Assembly: GCA_037102815.1 (NCBI GenBank)
Contig: BTPP01000008.1
Location: 1,984,001 to 2,048,000, forward strand
Source of the DNA: Neurospora intermedia
Lineage: Eukaryota; Ascomycota; Sordariomycetes; Sordariales; Sordariaceae
Direction of reading: 5' to 3'
DNA length: 64,000 nucleotides
The position numbers and the translations under genes are program-made. Of the stretch, positions 44,428 through 57,472 are shown piece by piece. The notes beneath the pieces are model-generated. The model was not told where the DNA came from. It saw only the letters and a list, made by a program, of their open reading frames with translations, and made no database searches. Positions within the stretch are counted from its first letter, which is position 1. Every line of letters starts with the position of its first letter.

Positions 44428-47400
44428 ATAACGGCGGGATGTGAGACAAGGATTGCTGCTAGATTTGCAGTTGTTGGGAACGACCGATGAGATTGCACTC
44501 TGGGGTATGGACCGGGGAATTGGATGGGAAAGACGACAATGGGGTGTGGTGAGGGTGGTCGTGTGTCTGCGTAGCAAGTACGTGGACGGAGAATGAGGTG
44601 GTAGTGGCGACACGGTACCGTGCGGATGGGCACTTCCAGGACTAACCGGACCGGAATGGGACCGGGGAAAGACGACACACTATCGGCATCGGCGCCTTGC
44701 GAGTTCGAGGCCCGACTGGACTCTCAAGATTGATGTTCTCGCGACGAAATGAAACTTTTTCACTTTCACATGGTACCGACCGGAGGCTCCGTACTGGGTA
44801 CCAGTTACCTCGGAAAAAGGAGACTTTTCGGGGTCCAGTGCTGGCTGGGTACAAAGTTCTAGGCCTTCATGTCTAGATGCGCTTGCATGAACCTGTGTGA
44901 TGTGGCTGTGACGGGTGGGGAGTGCTTTTCCGTTGCAACTCGGGCAATGAATCTCTGGTGAAATCTGCTTAGACGCCGTGCTTCATGTGGGCTTGAACGC
45001 CAATGGAGACACTTGCGCCCGCTATTGATCTGCTCGATGGCCTGTCCGAAGCACGACACGTTCGAGGCTCTGGGTCCGGTCCCTGGAACCTCATGCAGCT
45101 GAATCGGACCCTTCCTCCGTAGCCTCACCATGAGCAGCGTTCCCTTGGAGAAGCAAGGCGGGAACAAAAGAAAAAAAGCAAGGAGAGGAGATGATGTGCA
45201 ATGAGACACACATCTCACATTTGATTCTGGGTCTGGGGAGCATGAGACCCTGAATTTTTCATAGGGATTGGTCCCTATACGCATCGCCATGTCTGCAGAT
45301 CCAGCGGGGATTTTGGCATTTGCGAGCCGGACAGCAACAGGGACGAGAAAACGATGAGGGACCCGAGACACTGTCACACATCCAAACCCAAATGAAGGGA
45401 CAGACAGATGTGAGATGAGATGGCCGCTTGGCCGTTCGGGGTGCCGGCATGGCCATGGCCCATGGGGATCTTGCTATGTGTAGTGTAGAAATGGTAAACA
45501 TGGATGAGACACGAGAAGCGAAAATGCCATGTCATACCTGGCCAGGTCTTTGAGGGCCTAGAACGTCAAGCCCAACACCGAGCAAGTGGTCAGCAAGAAA
45601 GATCATGCAGGGCGTCAAGATGAGGCTGTAATAGAAATAGAGGAACGGGAGATCAAGACAGTGCCGAAACGGACGGACATAGGGCTGGATCCCCAAGGTC
45701 CATCATCCAAAATTCTCTGTTTTGTTTACACTACTGTGTTGTCGGCATGTTGTTGTGGTCTTGTCTCTACAATGTAAAGGAGATAGATAGGTGGTATGGC
45801 GGGGTATGGATATGGATATGGAGATGGAGATGGGGGGGCAAAGATGGAAACCCTCACCTGAGCAAAGTGATCTCCAAGCGCGGCAGATACCATGACTGGA
45901 GACGTTGCTTGGCCGTTGCTCTCTTCGGTATCCTGTCCGGCGGACATGTTGCTGGACTCTTCTCGTGTCATGTCGTTGATGGAGTTGCTACAGCAGCGTA
46001 CTGAGGGGGTGTAGGTCGTCGGGGCGGGTGTTTGGTTGATGACGGCGGAGACGCAGTGCCGGCATTGCTCGACAACCCGACAGAGGCTTGCAGCGAGTGT
46101 TGGTTGTGTCTGGCCTGCGTTTTGTTACCGTAATTACATACATGTAACTTACAGGATACCGAGCGGCAGCGCGTGGAAGGAACGGCCGGTGATTAACAAC
46201 CGACAGCCGGACTAGTTGGTTTTGGTAAAGCGCTGATTGGGCACGTCGGTATTTAGAGAGGAAAATCCACTTCGTCGAATCTGATAAAGATGCAGAAATT
46301 CAGGTGAATCCACGGGAAATCTGCTGAAGCCCACAAAAACCCACCCGCTTGCGGTCGACTTTGGGCATTCTACGATGAGTGATCCCGGGGCAACTTGTAG
46401 ACGGTACTTGGGACGTCTTGGACTTTGATATGCTGGCTTCTCTCTCAGCTCTTGGCAGTTCATGACACGCCTTCCAGCAGACGACAGTCAAGCCAAGTGA
46501 GAGAGAGGTTGGGACAATATCAGTGTACATAGCTACCTAATCCGCTGGAGTTGTTGGTAGAAGCATATCATACAAGCTCTGTAAACTATATCTCTCCCGT
46601 CCCCTGTCTCTAATGCTCAATGTCTAATCGGACAGCGAGCTGGCATGGATGTTCACAGCACAGCACCCTAGCCGGCGAGATGGACGGTTGGAGACGGTCA
46701 AGTGTGCTCTGCCTGCTGTCTTAAAAGTCCCTGTTCCGTAGCTAAAGGTAGTAGGGTACCACTTTGTGGTTCGGATGCTAGTCTCGTGCGGTATAGTGTA
46801 CCTAGGGTAGTCATCAGGGACATTGTGTGGAACATCGATACGGGGCCATTCACTCCCCTTCCCCGGCGGCTGATTATATGGACGTCGTACGATATGTGCA
46901 TGCGATGAGGCTACGGGGTACTACGGGGATAGTCGCCGGGCGAGAGAGCGAAAAAAAGGCGAATAAACTATTTGTCCCAAAGACAATACGAAAAAAGGGA
47001 CCAATCCGCTCTAGTGGTAAAACACTTTTCCATGTCGCGTCTGCTGCTTGTCTAGCTTTCCTTCCGACTTGTAGTGTAGATTCTGACATTGAGAACGTGT
47101 ACGTCGGATAGACAGCTGCGATGATCGTCATTCGTCTCGGCTCACTGAAGCCGAACACGACAAGGCTTCTTCTGGAAGGGAAAAGGAGAGGAGCTTCTCG
47201 GGTCGGCGTGGGCGATCGGGTGGGCCGGGGTAAGAATTTGGGGTGAGGTTGGCAAAGCCGGCGACCTCACCTCGGGCCAAAACGGCGAATTGAGAGGATA
47301 TCAAAGAAGTGGCATGGACGTGGCATCAACAAGCTGGTGCGGTGCTGGGTCTTTCCTGGCTTTGCTTGATTATAAAACCCGGATAATGACGCGCAATCTG

Positions 47401-48536
47401 TCCCTAATTCCAGCAACGAGTGGTGAACAAGTGGTGGTGCATGTAACTGCTATAGTACTAGTGTGTCGTGGGTTTGTCGAGTCCCACCCTATCGACCTTC
47501 AAGCTTGTTGTCCCACAAATCATGGAAATTGGATGCAAGATTGAGAATAAGCCACACGCGCTCGGTCCGCCTGCCCCACAGGCCACACAGACTGCCACTT
47601 TACCAGATTGGCTTGGTCTGCCGCAGGCGCAGTAGGTACCGCCAGATCCTGGACTTGAGGCATCCACGTTCTAGACTTTCCTGCCTGTCATCATCCAACT
47701 GAAGAGAACTTCCACTTGGGCTGATGACAGGAACCACCGCCATCACATCACCACCTCCCTGTGACTGCACCATCAACCCCTATTGTATCAACGGTTAGTT
47801 ATAGACCGACCTGCTATCAGCAGCACCGACAGACCACAGGATGGGGGCCTGGGGCCCTTATATGGAGATAACGAACGGTACCGCTGAACGGTACAGTACC
47901 GCTGTACAGCTGATCCACCGCGTCCGGATTGCTTTTAGGTACATAGCGGCAGCAAAACCGTTGAAGCTTGGAGAACCGTATTCGGTACATCCGGAGAGGA
48001 AGATGGATGGATGCCCCAAGTGAATCGCCCATGATGGCTCGGTGCAATTCGGAATGGTCTTGGAACAAAACGCAAGTTTGAAACTGAAAGACGGGTTTGC
48101 TTACCTCTACCGTCGTGTGCACTACAGGGACCGGGCGAGAATCGGTAAAACATCGCTAAAATAATGGGGACGTGTTCCTAGTGTATATTGGCCCGGCGCC
48201 AGCTCCGGCGCGGCGGGGGAGGGCGACGTGCCCACCCACCGACCCGCTGGGTCCCGCTGGGTCGACGACGGGTTTCCAGCTGAGCACACCATGGGCTGAT
48301 CGCCCTGAATGAAGCTTCCCTGTTTCATTCAGCCCTCACAAAAAAAACTGACCGAGACATGGTCCTTGGTTGCTTGATAAACCGATTGCTATAATTATGT
48401 TCGATCCATCACCGAAAGAAAAATGGCATCCGGAGCTCCGAAAAACGTCTGTATACTACACTACACTACGACATGCAATCAGTTGAATTGCATGATGGAT
48501 GATTAGTTCTCGGTACCTACCCTAGTCACAGCTAGG

Positions 48537-48550
48537 TACACGTGTAGTGT
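48537..48550 (-). promoter_or_regulatory. 14-nt E-box element, copy 3 (inverted)
   Basis: Plus-strand TACACGTGTAGTGT is the exact reverse complement of copies 1 and 2. It lies just after a CTAGGTACACG context in the gene-poor region. Confidence 0.4.
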
Positions 48551-51500
48551 GAAAGGTCTGTTTGGTAGCAAGCGTACTTGTTTGTAATCTTTACGATTAA
48601 CCCTGGCTCGTCTGTTTAGAGGGGTACTTCAGTTGCAGAGGACTGGAGTGTTTTACTGATAGTAATGTCCCATGTCAATGCAAAGACTCCCCTTTTGCAA
48701 ACATGGAGAAACTGGCCCATTAGATGCCATCGATTTCTGCGGCCCGGATTCCCAGTTTTGTATGTAATCGAGGCACCCCTTAATGGCACAGCCGCCCCTA
48801 AAATGCTAAGAATTCGAGTCGTCCCCCATAGTGCCGCAATTGGTTGCACTAACAGGGGACATTATTCAAGATAGCTAGGCGGGACTGTAGGCATTAAAAA
48901 GAATCCACTTTGCTTTTGCCCGCTGTGAATAGAGTCAAGTTTTGGTGCATGTGTGCGAGACATGATCTTTTCCTTGCTGTTCTTGACCCTTGCTTTGGGG
49001 GGTTGTTTGGACCAATGCGATTGCCGGAATCCCTTGTCTTTCGCCTTGTCCGATGAGGTCGCAAGTCTGGAGCTAACAAACAGACCAGAGTGAGTGTGCA
49101 TCTCAACAACCAGAATCACACCGATGAAACAAGAGAGCAATCAAAAAAGGAAGAGAGACTCGCATCGTCTCTATACCTACTCAATTGGGGCATCGGCAGG
49201 CCCATGGGCAGGCGGAACTTGTGGCAGCCGAGCAGACGAAGAGATAGTCGGATGAAAAACCATGACAAGATCCCAAAACCTCGTGGGCTTCGAACGTGAC
49301 TGTGACCATTAACGACCTATTGACAGATAAAATGGTGGGGTGGTGTTCGATTCGAGTGCTCGATTGCCAGGCAGAACATCGATTCCTGAATCCGGCGATG
49401 CACCTGGAGATCGATGACCAGTGTGTGGTGTTGGGCCATTCACACGGCACAGCCTGTCCTAAGGTGACTGCAAAGCCTTTTTGACAGGGGAAACCAACGA
49501 GATGGCAACGCCAGTGGTGCAGTGCAGCATGCTTGGTGTGCAGGATGACGTCCAGCGGGTGACAAGGAAGCGTATGAGACATTCAACTTCAAGAAACCCA
49601 TGACGGAACCATTCCGACTCCCCGCTTCCTGTCTCACTCGTCGGACAAGGCCAGAAACGGTTTTTGAATTCGCAACAAGACACCAGAATCCCCCGAAGAC
49701 CGGTATGGTGTAGAACGCCGATCAGGGTAGTGTACACTACACTACTATGTATGCCTCTGTCTGGGAAGTAAAACTTTAGCGTGGTACGTCCATTTCACAG
49801 TATTTAGGGGTTGGGAAGTGAGGTGAGGAAAACGTCCATGTTTTGTACTGCGTAGGTATCAAAATAAAGTAATCGCCACCTTGCCATTCAGCGCGCTAAC
49901 CTCTTTACATCCCGGCAGAGGTTTGCAGACACGGTCGGATAAGACAATCTGATGCCCGCCCCCCTTACGTACCTCTACCGGTACCTGCTGTCTGACTGGC
50001 TCGCGTACTGCACAGGATAGAAGTAGGGCATCGATCGATTGTGAATGAATGAATGAAGTGAGAAATTGAGACTTTTATTAGAAACAGGCATATGTGCCAT
50101 GTCTGACGACATGCATTGTAACTGCAGACTTGACAAATGTGTGGACGTGAAGAGAGAAAGGGGAGAAGAAAAGGAGATCGCGAACTTTTTTGACACGGCC
50201 AAAGCCCGTATTGCCTGTCCATGCCACTATGCGGCTTAACTTAACACAGTGAGGTTCGTTGTTGCAAGGTGACAATAGTTGCAACCAGGACAGCCGGGAA
50301 CCGCATTGGCAGGATGCTAAATTCGGCTTCCAGGACCACTGAAAGAACAATGGCACCTTCCAGGCGAACAACCATCTTGCACTTTTTAACAGTCCAGTCC
50401 CGGTCACGGGGAATTCCCGCGATGCCGCTTCGCCCGTGCAGGCTGCGGAATTTCAGGCCACTTTGGGGGAAAGAGGTGGATAGGGGCGCCTTGATTGGCT
50501 GGCCGGCCCGTCAAAACCATCATAATCGTACGACCGTTTTCCATGTGTACTGCGGTACCTACCTATGTATGCTGTTCGACAAGTAACGATCGAGATCCTC
50601 TCTGCCATTCTTTCCCTCTTGGGGTTTCCCACTCTCGTGCCACTCCGCCCATCACAAGCTTCTGCCTTGGACTTGTTAGGCTTTGCGCATCTTGAATCCT
50701 CTTGTGGAATGTTTCATTCCTAGCTTTGGAACGGGGAGTGATGGCATTCGCGCCCTCAAAGGACTCCATCTCATAGGTGAACGGTGAAAAGCCGGAGGTT
50801 TCTTTTTCTTTTTTTTTTCCAAAAAATGGGACTCGGCTTGAGCGTCAAGGCAGTCCTCTGACCGACAGGGACCTTCTTGGCTCTTCAAGCTCCGACAGGG
50901 ATACTGAGCTCGGTGGCTCCCGTACATACTTCGATGGCCCTCGATGAAAGCTTCTTTCTGCCCTGACACCCACAAGTCACCGCCCATCGATCGCCCTGGC
51001 TGCCCACTGCAGCCTACCTACATACACGTAAAGTTTGAGCCGGCTGAGGTCGCTACCACAGTCCAAGCACGTTTGTAGCACCGTCAAACCCGTTACCTAA
51101 CATACCGTCCGCACTATGTTCGGGTGAAATCCGGGCGGGCCAGTGTCCGACTCTCCTCCATCTGTTCCAAATACTTAGCCCCATGGCGGCTGAGCCAGTC
51201 ACAGGACGTGGTGTACGGGAATCTCGGCATTTCCATCGCTTGTAAAAGGCCGATATTGGACAATTGCCCATCCAGAAACCAGGCCCAGATGGAAGAATCG
51301 TGATCGGAATTCCAAGCTTCAGGATCACGATGTCTCCTTTACCAGGGGCAGTTACCATCACTTTGACCCTCCTCGTACCAGCTACTGTACTGTACTCACA
51401 TCTCTCCCAGTTCGGCAGCGACATGCTTAATGACGAAACCACGGATGGTGATCGAGATATCCGACGGTTACATGTATCGACGGATCATCCTAGAACAAAG

Positions 51501-54500
51501 CTACATACACACAACACTATTAACTACACTAGAGAGACTAGCAACATGGAATCATCATGAAATTCCACATCTAAAAGTACATCCTAGCCGATGAAGATAA
51601 ATTGAAGAAAACCAACCGGGGGCAGCAAATACGGACTTGTTTGCAGTTAGTTTATGGTAGGATACACGCGCACCTGAGCCTTGGACATCTGTGGAACGAT
51701 GTCCGTCTCCGGTCTGACTTACTGTAGTCTACATTGCTGACCTTCAGACACGCCTCTCACCGTCATTTTCTTTGTGTGGTTTGATGTTGAATATCTTGAC
51801 TCCGAGTGACGTATCTGATACGGCTACAGCCTCGTGATATTGGTCTTGACGCCGTCACTGCAGTGATAACAACTGGCAGCTGGAACTCCCCGACTCGAAT
51901 CCGGTCACGACCCGCATGCCGAGGCGTAGGTGCATGTTAGCAAGCTGAACTGCAAGCACTAAAAAATGAGCCCCATCAGGGGGGTTGGTGAGGGGAGGTT
52001 AGACGGTTGTGGGGGAGGTTGCAGTCTTTTGGAGTTTCGGCTCCGTTACAGGCGCGCGCGCACTGACATCCAATAGTGCGTATGCACCTACCAAGCAATT
52101 CCCTTTGCAGGGCAGCTACATATCCTGACGTCCAACGGGTACATACTCGGTAGGGTAGGTACCTACCTACAACACTCTGTGCCAGGTTCAGGCAACGGGG
52201 CTGAGAAGCATCCCGACGGCTGCCCTGGATCGACATTTGTAAATTCGATAACAATCTCGAGATGCAATTTTCTCGCATACGACCGACTGCACTGAAGCAA
52301 TAGCACCTCCAAATAGGTGGAAATCACGACAGACTGAGAGAAAGAACCCGCCGGGTCCTCCCCCCTCCTCCCTCTTCCCTCTCCCCCTCTTCTCCTTCGT
52401 AACTCGAAAAGGGAAAGGATCCAGACCCGCCATGCCGAGTTGAGCAACCGGGAGCGAGGAAAGCGGAGCCGCCACGAGTTCCAAAAGAGTCGTCGATTTT
52501 TCTGGAGAGAGTTTAGTGCCTGTCTCATGGTTGACCCAAGTACCGTGCCCCGTACATTTTCACCTGTTTCTTGCCCCGAATGCCATCCCGGGTAGGTAAG
52601 TAAGCAAGGTCTTCGATTTCTTTCACTGTTCATTACGATATGTAGAGGTATTTTGTCGGTGCTGTAGTAGTGTACGCGAGGCAACGGGAGGTACCTCTAC
52701 CTCTCCCGAGTGCCCAGGAGTCGATTTGGAGTTGCCCGGCTGGAGCTCCATTTTCGGCTTGGTGCCCACGATGAGACCAGGAAGAGGTCCTCTTGTAATT
52801 GCTGCTAAGTACTGTAGACGACTCGGCCACTGTCCATGGGCAACCCAGAGCCCACATGTTTTGTACTGGGTACCACGTACCATGTCGACGAACGGGCTCT
52901 TTCCAGTTCAGTTCACTTCTTACAAAATCCCACTCTTTCCCTTTTTCCCCTGTCTGCCTGCCTGCCTGGCCGCCCACCTCCATGTTGCCCTGCTCCTGCC
53001 GCACCACCGCTACGCCCTGGCATCTGCATCTACCTGGCGTCAAGCTGGAGAGTCTCGAACACTCTGTTCATGCACTCCAACCCTCTCGGTACTTGACTTT
53101 GCCCATTTGTCCCTTCCTTGTCGACCTTGTCTCTCTCTGCAAGTTGGACTTGCCAATTAAGATTCCCGTCAATCAATATCCGTCTTTTTCTTCATTTCGA
53201 GGTTTGCTCCTCCTTCCCCATCCTGAACCTCCGACGTACCTCGTCAGCAGTCACACTCAACCACTTTAACTTGCAGCACATCACTTTGCTGCTACCACCT
53301 CGCATCGAGATTGATATCAACCAACATCATCGAACCTTGCGACCACCACTTCTTGGGAAATCCGGATCACCATCCACGGTTTCGGTCACGGTTACCCAGA
53401 AGAGAGACGGAGATCAAAGACATTTCACAACGTCAACTGAACTCAAGAACACAAGCAAGGTAGGATGCTGCCACGGCTCCCCTCCCCCCCCTTCCCCTTT
53501 TGCTTTTCCACTTAAACTGAACACTTTTCTCCCCTCCCCCTCGCTTCCACTTCTTCACTCCTGCGGGTTTCACGGAGCCAAGAAACAAACAAATACATGT
53601 CCAATTGCACGTTCGGAGTTGGTGGAAATGCACCACGGCATCATCAGCATGTTCTACATACCACTCTGTCCTGCTCCTGCTCTCTTCCCCTGTGCGTCTA
53701 CATATCGCAGACGCTTCCGAATGTAACCGCCCTGTACGGCGGCAACCTTTTCCCCTTGACTTGATCCATATTCACACCCCAACATGCGCACGGTCTGCTC
53801 TTACCGTGACGACAGTCTAGCCAGGAACCCACACACACACATACACACACACACACACACTTTGACAGTGGATAGGAACTACAATCTCTTCGGATACAGT
53901 ACAGACAAACTCGCCTAGGCTGTCAAAAAGCCTTGGTGGCTGAACGTATGGTACATGTATCTCGTGATACCCATTTCCCGTCCACTTGGCATGGGATGTG
54001 CACACAGTGTCAAGCAGCAGATCTCTTGCCTCATTTTGAAAATTCCCAATGATCCCCAATGTAGTGCATGGGGGCGAGGTTCCGCCGTTGGCTGCTCAGG
54101 GGTTTGTTCTGGTTACCCGAACGGAAGACGGGACCCAGGCGGCTCTGGGGAAAAAGAAGTCGGAGGCACTTCGTCTCAAACTCCCCAAGAGCACTTCACC
54201 ACCATCCTTTGATGTGCATTGAGGGTGGCATCGCGCCGCCCGAACTTTGCACGCCTGGGTAAAAGTCCGGCTTGAGAGAGAAGAGTCTAGGAGCTTGTGC
54301 GGTTGTGGTCGTGGCTGGCGTGCTGCTCTCACCCACAAAATTTCGAGGGAGCGAGCTTGACAAAGTTCAAAGTTGACTTGATTGTCCACTCGCCGTTTAC
54401 ACTGATTTGCCGCTGACGTGGATCCATGCTGATAGATCTCTCTTTAGACAGCTGGAAGCTCCATCTTCTTCAAAAAAAGCCCCTCCCAAGCGAAATCCCC

Positions 54501-55399
54501 CTTGTCAGCACTTGTGGGCCAAATTTCTGTCTTTAAAGTCCTGAGCTTCACCGTCCACTCACTCCTCTACCGGCGACGCAAGAAGCCTTGAAGAAGAGCT
54601 GGAATAATCTCAATTCCACCCTTTGCTCATCGCCTGTGGCTGCCCCGCTAGGTACCTAGGCCACTGGTACAAGTATGTACCTCCCAATACCCTCTCGCCC
54701 GGTAGCTGTATCAGAGCCGAACCCATGCCCGTGCCGATGTCGTACCACGCGAAGACTTCCTTACCTGTCTTCTGTGCTGGGGTTGTCATCGAGATCTCTG
54801 CCCTCACCCCACCAGCCCAATGGGTCATGGCTCCATGAACTCCCGTCATCATCTGGATCGCGTCTGGACTTTACCATTGACCGAGACTCTTGTTACAGAT
54901 ATACCTACCATTTTCAGCACCTTGCTTGCAGTCTCTCAGCGCAATTTGTCTTTCTTCATGATCAGAGAACGGTGACACTCTGCCCAAGATTTCAAGTCGA
55001 TTTACCTCCAACCATCCAAGGACGCCATCATCATCATCATCATCACCACCATTAATTACTCTTCTTCTCCCTCCCGGAAGCTTCAACAACAGCCCAGTCT
55101 ACTTTTACCCTTCACGACCCTGGTTGCGGTTTCTTTTCTTCGCTTTGATTTGAAAGCTCACGCCATACCCATCACAGCAATTCATCCACACGAACTCGGC
55201 ACGGCAGCAGAAACCAGATCTCTTGTCGCTCGGCCACCTAACAACGACTTTATATCCGATCTTTCAAATTCATCTATGCACCTGGGGAAAAGTTGGTTTT
55301 GTGGCAATCAGGCATCCATACCATCAACCGCTTTTGGAGAAAGCTCCCGTTGAGCTTCGGTGCAGGGATCTTCTAGGAACTTCGACTTGTCGGTGCACC

Positions 55400-57472
55400 A
55401 TGCAGCACAAATCACACCAATTGGACTCAATGGCGCAACAATTAACAGTCATCTTTGGGGAGTTGGGGATCAGTCAGTATCTCGATGCGTTCGTTGAGCA
55501 GGGTTTCGACACATGGGAGACTATTCTCGATATCACGGAATCTGACCTGTAAGCATCTTATTTTGGACTTCCACGGGCAGGATGTTGGATGTTTGACTAA
55601 CACAGCTGGTCCATCAGCGATGTCCTAGGCGTGAAATTAGGTCATAGACGGGTAAGCAATCATCTTACTGCCACGTACTACAAGATCTGTGGTACAATAT
55701 GTCACAACTGCTAACACGGACCAACAGAAACTCCAGAGGAGGATAGCAAACTACCGAGGGCTTGCGCCAGATGCTTCATTGGCTCCCTTGGCACAGCCCA
55801 GCATAGAAGATTTCAGGCCAACAGAGGTTGTACCTCGTGCTGAGCCACCAAAGATGGAGCCACGAGAACCTGGGACTGTTATGGTTACCAAGAGGAAGTA
55901 TCGTAGACACCCAAAGGCAGACGAAAATGCGCCGGAAAGGCCTCCATCAGCCTATGTGCTTTTTTCCAACAGTAAGTCACCCATTGGAAAGCGCCTATCC
56001 CGCGTCAGGAAGGCAACTAACCCGTTTACCCCCTTTCAAGAGATGCGCGAGGACCTCAAGGGCCGTAATCTCTCATTCACCGAGATTGCCAAGCTAGTTG
56101 GCGAGAACTGGCAGAATTTGACGCCGGCTGAGAAGGAGCCTTACGAATCCAAAGCGCAGGCTTACAAGGAAAAGTATCACGCCGAACTTGCCGAGTATAA
56201 GAAAACGCCCCAATACCAAAAGTACATGCAGTACTTGGCAGACTTTAAGGCGAAGCATTCTCTACCATCTCAAGGTACGTATGATACGACCTTGCTATTC
56301 GACTGTGTCAGCCAGAGTCTAAACATGCCACAGACAACGATTCGTCGAAGCGAGTGAAGCTCTCGGAATCTGGTGGTCCCAGTAGCGCTGCTGCCACGCC
56401 CACCAGGACATGTCGGAGTCAGAGTGGTGGCAGCGACAGTATTCACGGAAGCGAACCACCGCCATCCAGGGAACAGAGGATAAGCTCTATTGTTTCCACC
56501 GCGGATTCTCATCAATCGGCGGCACTGAGCCCAGGGTCGTATCATGACGACTGCATGCAATCGCCACGTACGATCCACGCGGATCGACGGTCTTCGGAAC
56601 AACGATCACCCACTGCTTTCAACGCCAACGCCAGGACTTACCCAGTACCCAGTCGAACAGAGACTACCCGACCAGATGAACATCGTCAGGAACAACCGCT
56701 AAGCACGCCTCAGTCTCAACAAAATCTACCATCCTTCTCCGATGTTTTTGATAGCCACAGATTTCTGCCCAGCGGGTCACAACAGACAAACGATACAAGC
56801 AGCTACTTCCCAAGAGGAAGTCTCACCAATAGCCCTGGTCCCCCACCTGGCTTGGTTGGCGGTGATCGGAGGTATCCGCCTACGTTGAAGAAGGAGCAGT
56901 CCTCGGCGGGTAGCATATCCTCGGCCTCCACGGCCTCGTCCTTTGGTTATCCAAGGACCCCTACTGACGGCCCATTGCCGATACAGGCTTTGCTCTCGTC
57001 CAGCTCCGCCCACTCCTATGAGGGAGGCCAACCGCACCATTCATACCCAACGGGTCCCTTGCCCGTGCATCAAAAGCAGCCGCAACATCAGCAGCAGCCG
57101 CAGCAGCAGCAGCAGACATCCATGTCTGCAGGGCAGCCGCCGGTGCTTGCTAACCTGACCATGACAAATGGTATGCCTTGGAGAAAGTCACCTTCAGTAT
57201 CTAGAGAAGTCGCTGACGAAGTCCTCGTAGGCTACCACAGGGCTCTATCGCTCGCACACGCGCCTCCTGCTGTAACAAATGCTGCTGCTCCTACTTCCCA
57301 TTCTATTAGTGCTGTGTATGGAATCCCGCCACGACCATCACCCCAGCATCAGCAACAACAACAACAATATCAACAACAATACGACAGGAAGCCAGAGGGA
57401 GGGAACCCCAATCTCGATGGAATGAGTGCCTTGTTGAAGGCTGGCGAGATTGTTGATCGGCGGACGCATTGA
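55400..57472 (+). CDS. SAM and HMG-box domain protein, probable transcription factor
   Basis: Exons: 55400-55548, 55618-55651, 55728-55971, 56041-56274, 56334-57472; 599 residues. A SAM domain spans about 11-68: LTVIFGELGISQYLDAFVEQ, WETILDITESDL, DVLGVKLGHRRKLQRRI. An HMG box spans about 129-205: RPPSAYVLFSNKMREDLKGR, LSFTEIAKLVGENWQNLTPA, YESKAQAYKEKYHAELAEYK. It keeps the Pro and aromatic residues that shape DNA binding. An intron splits the box at SN/KMRE. The C-terminus is long, disordered and rich in Ser/Pro/Gln, with poly-Gln near 470 and 560, suiting an activation or assembly role. A second in-frame ATG is at 55430. Exon 2 may start at 55606 instead (four extra residues). SAM-HMG proteins occur in filamentous fungi. 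The target genes are unknown. Confidence 0.9.

Larger units (their letters stand above)
43470..55399. other. about 12-kb gene-poor region
   Basis: No protein-coding gene could be supported on either strand: open frames are short, overlap one another and lack domain-like composition. Elements seen: two copies of a 14-nt E-box element (44414-44427, 48537-48550), a 14-nt palindrome GTAGTGTACACTAC (49727-49740), TAGGTACCTA at 52156-52165 and 54649-54658, a (CA)n run at about 53829-53860 and (CAT)n near 55025-55048. From about 52900 the plus strand becomes C/T-rich, like a long 5' leader of the SAM-HMG gene, with a possible leader intron donor near 53460. Uncharacterised ncRNA or small multi-exon genes cannot be excluded. 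Confidence 0.45.

Noticed and set aside
46990-47060. tRNA-like D-arm (CTCTAGTGGTAAAAC)
   Set aside because: No matching acceptor stem, anticodon arm or T-arm (GGTTCRANYCC) follows within tRNA length.
53118-53726. 202-codon plus-strand frame upstream of the SAM-HMG gene
   Set aside because: C/T-rich leader-like DNA with no domain. It may lie within a spliced 5' leader.
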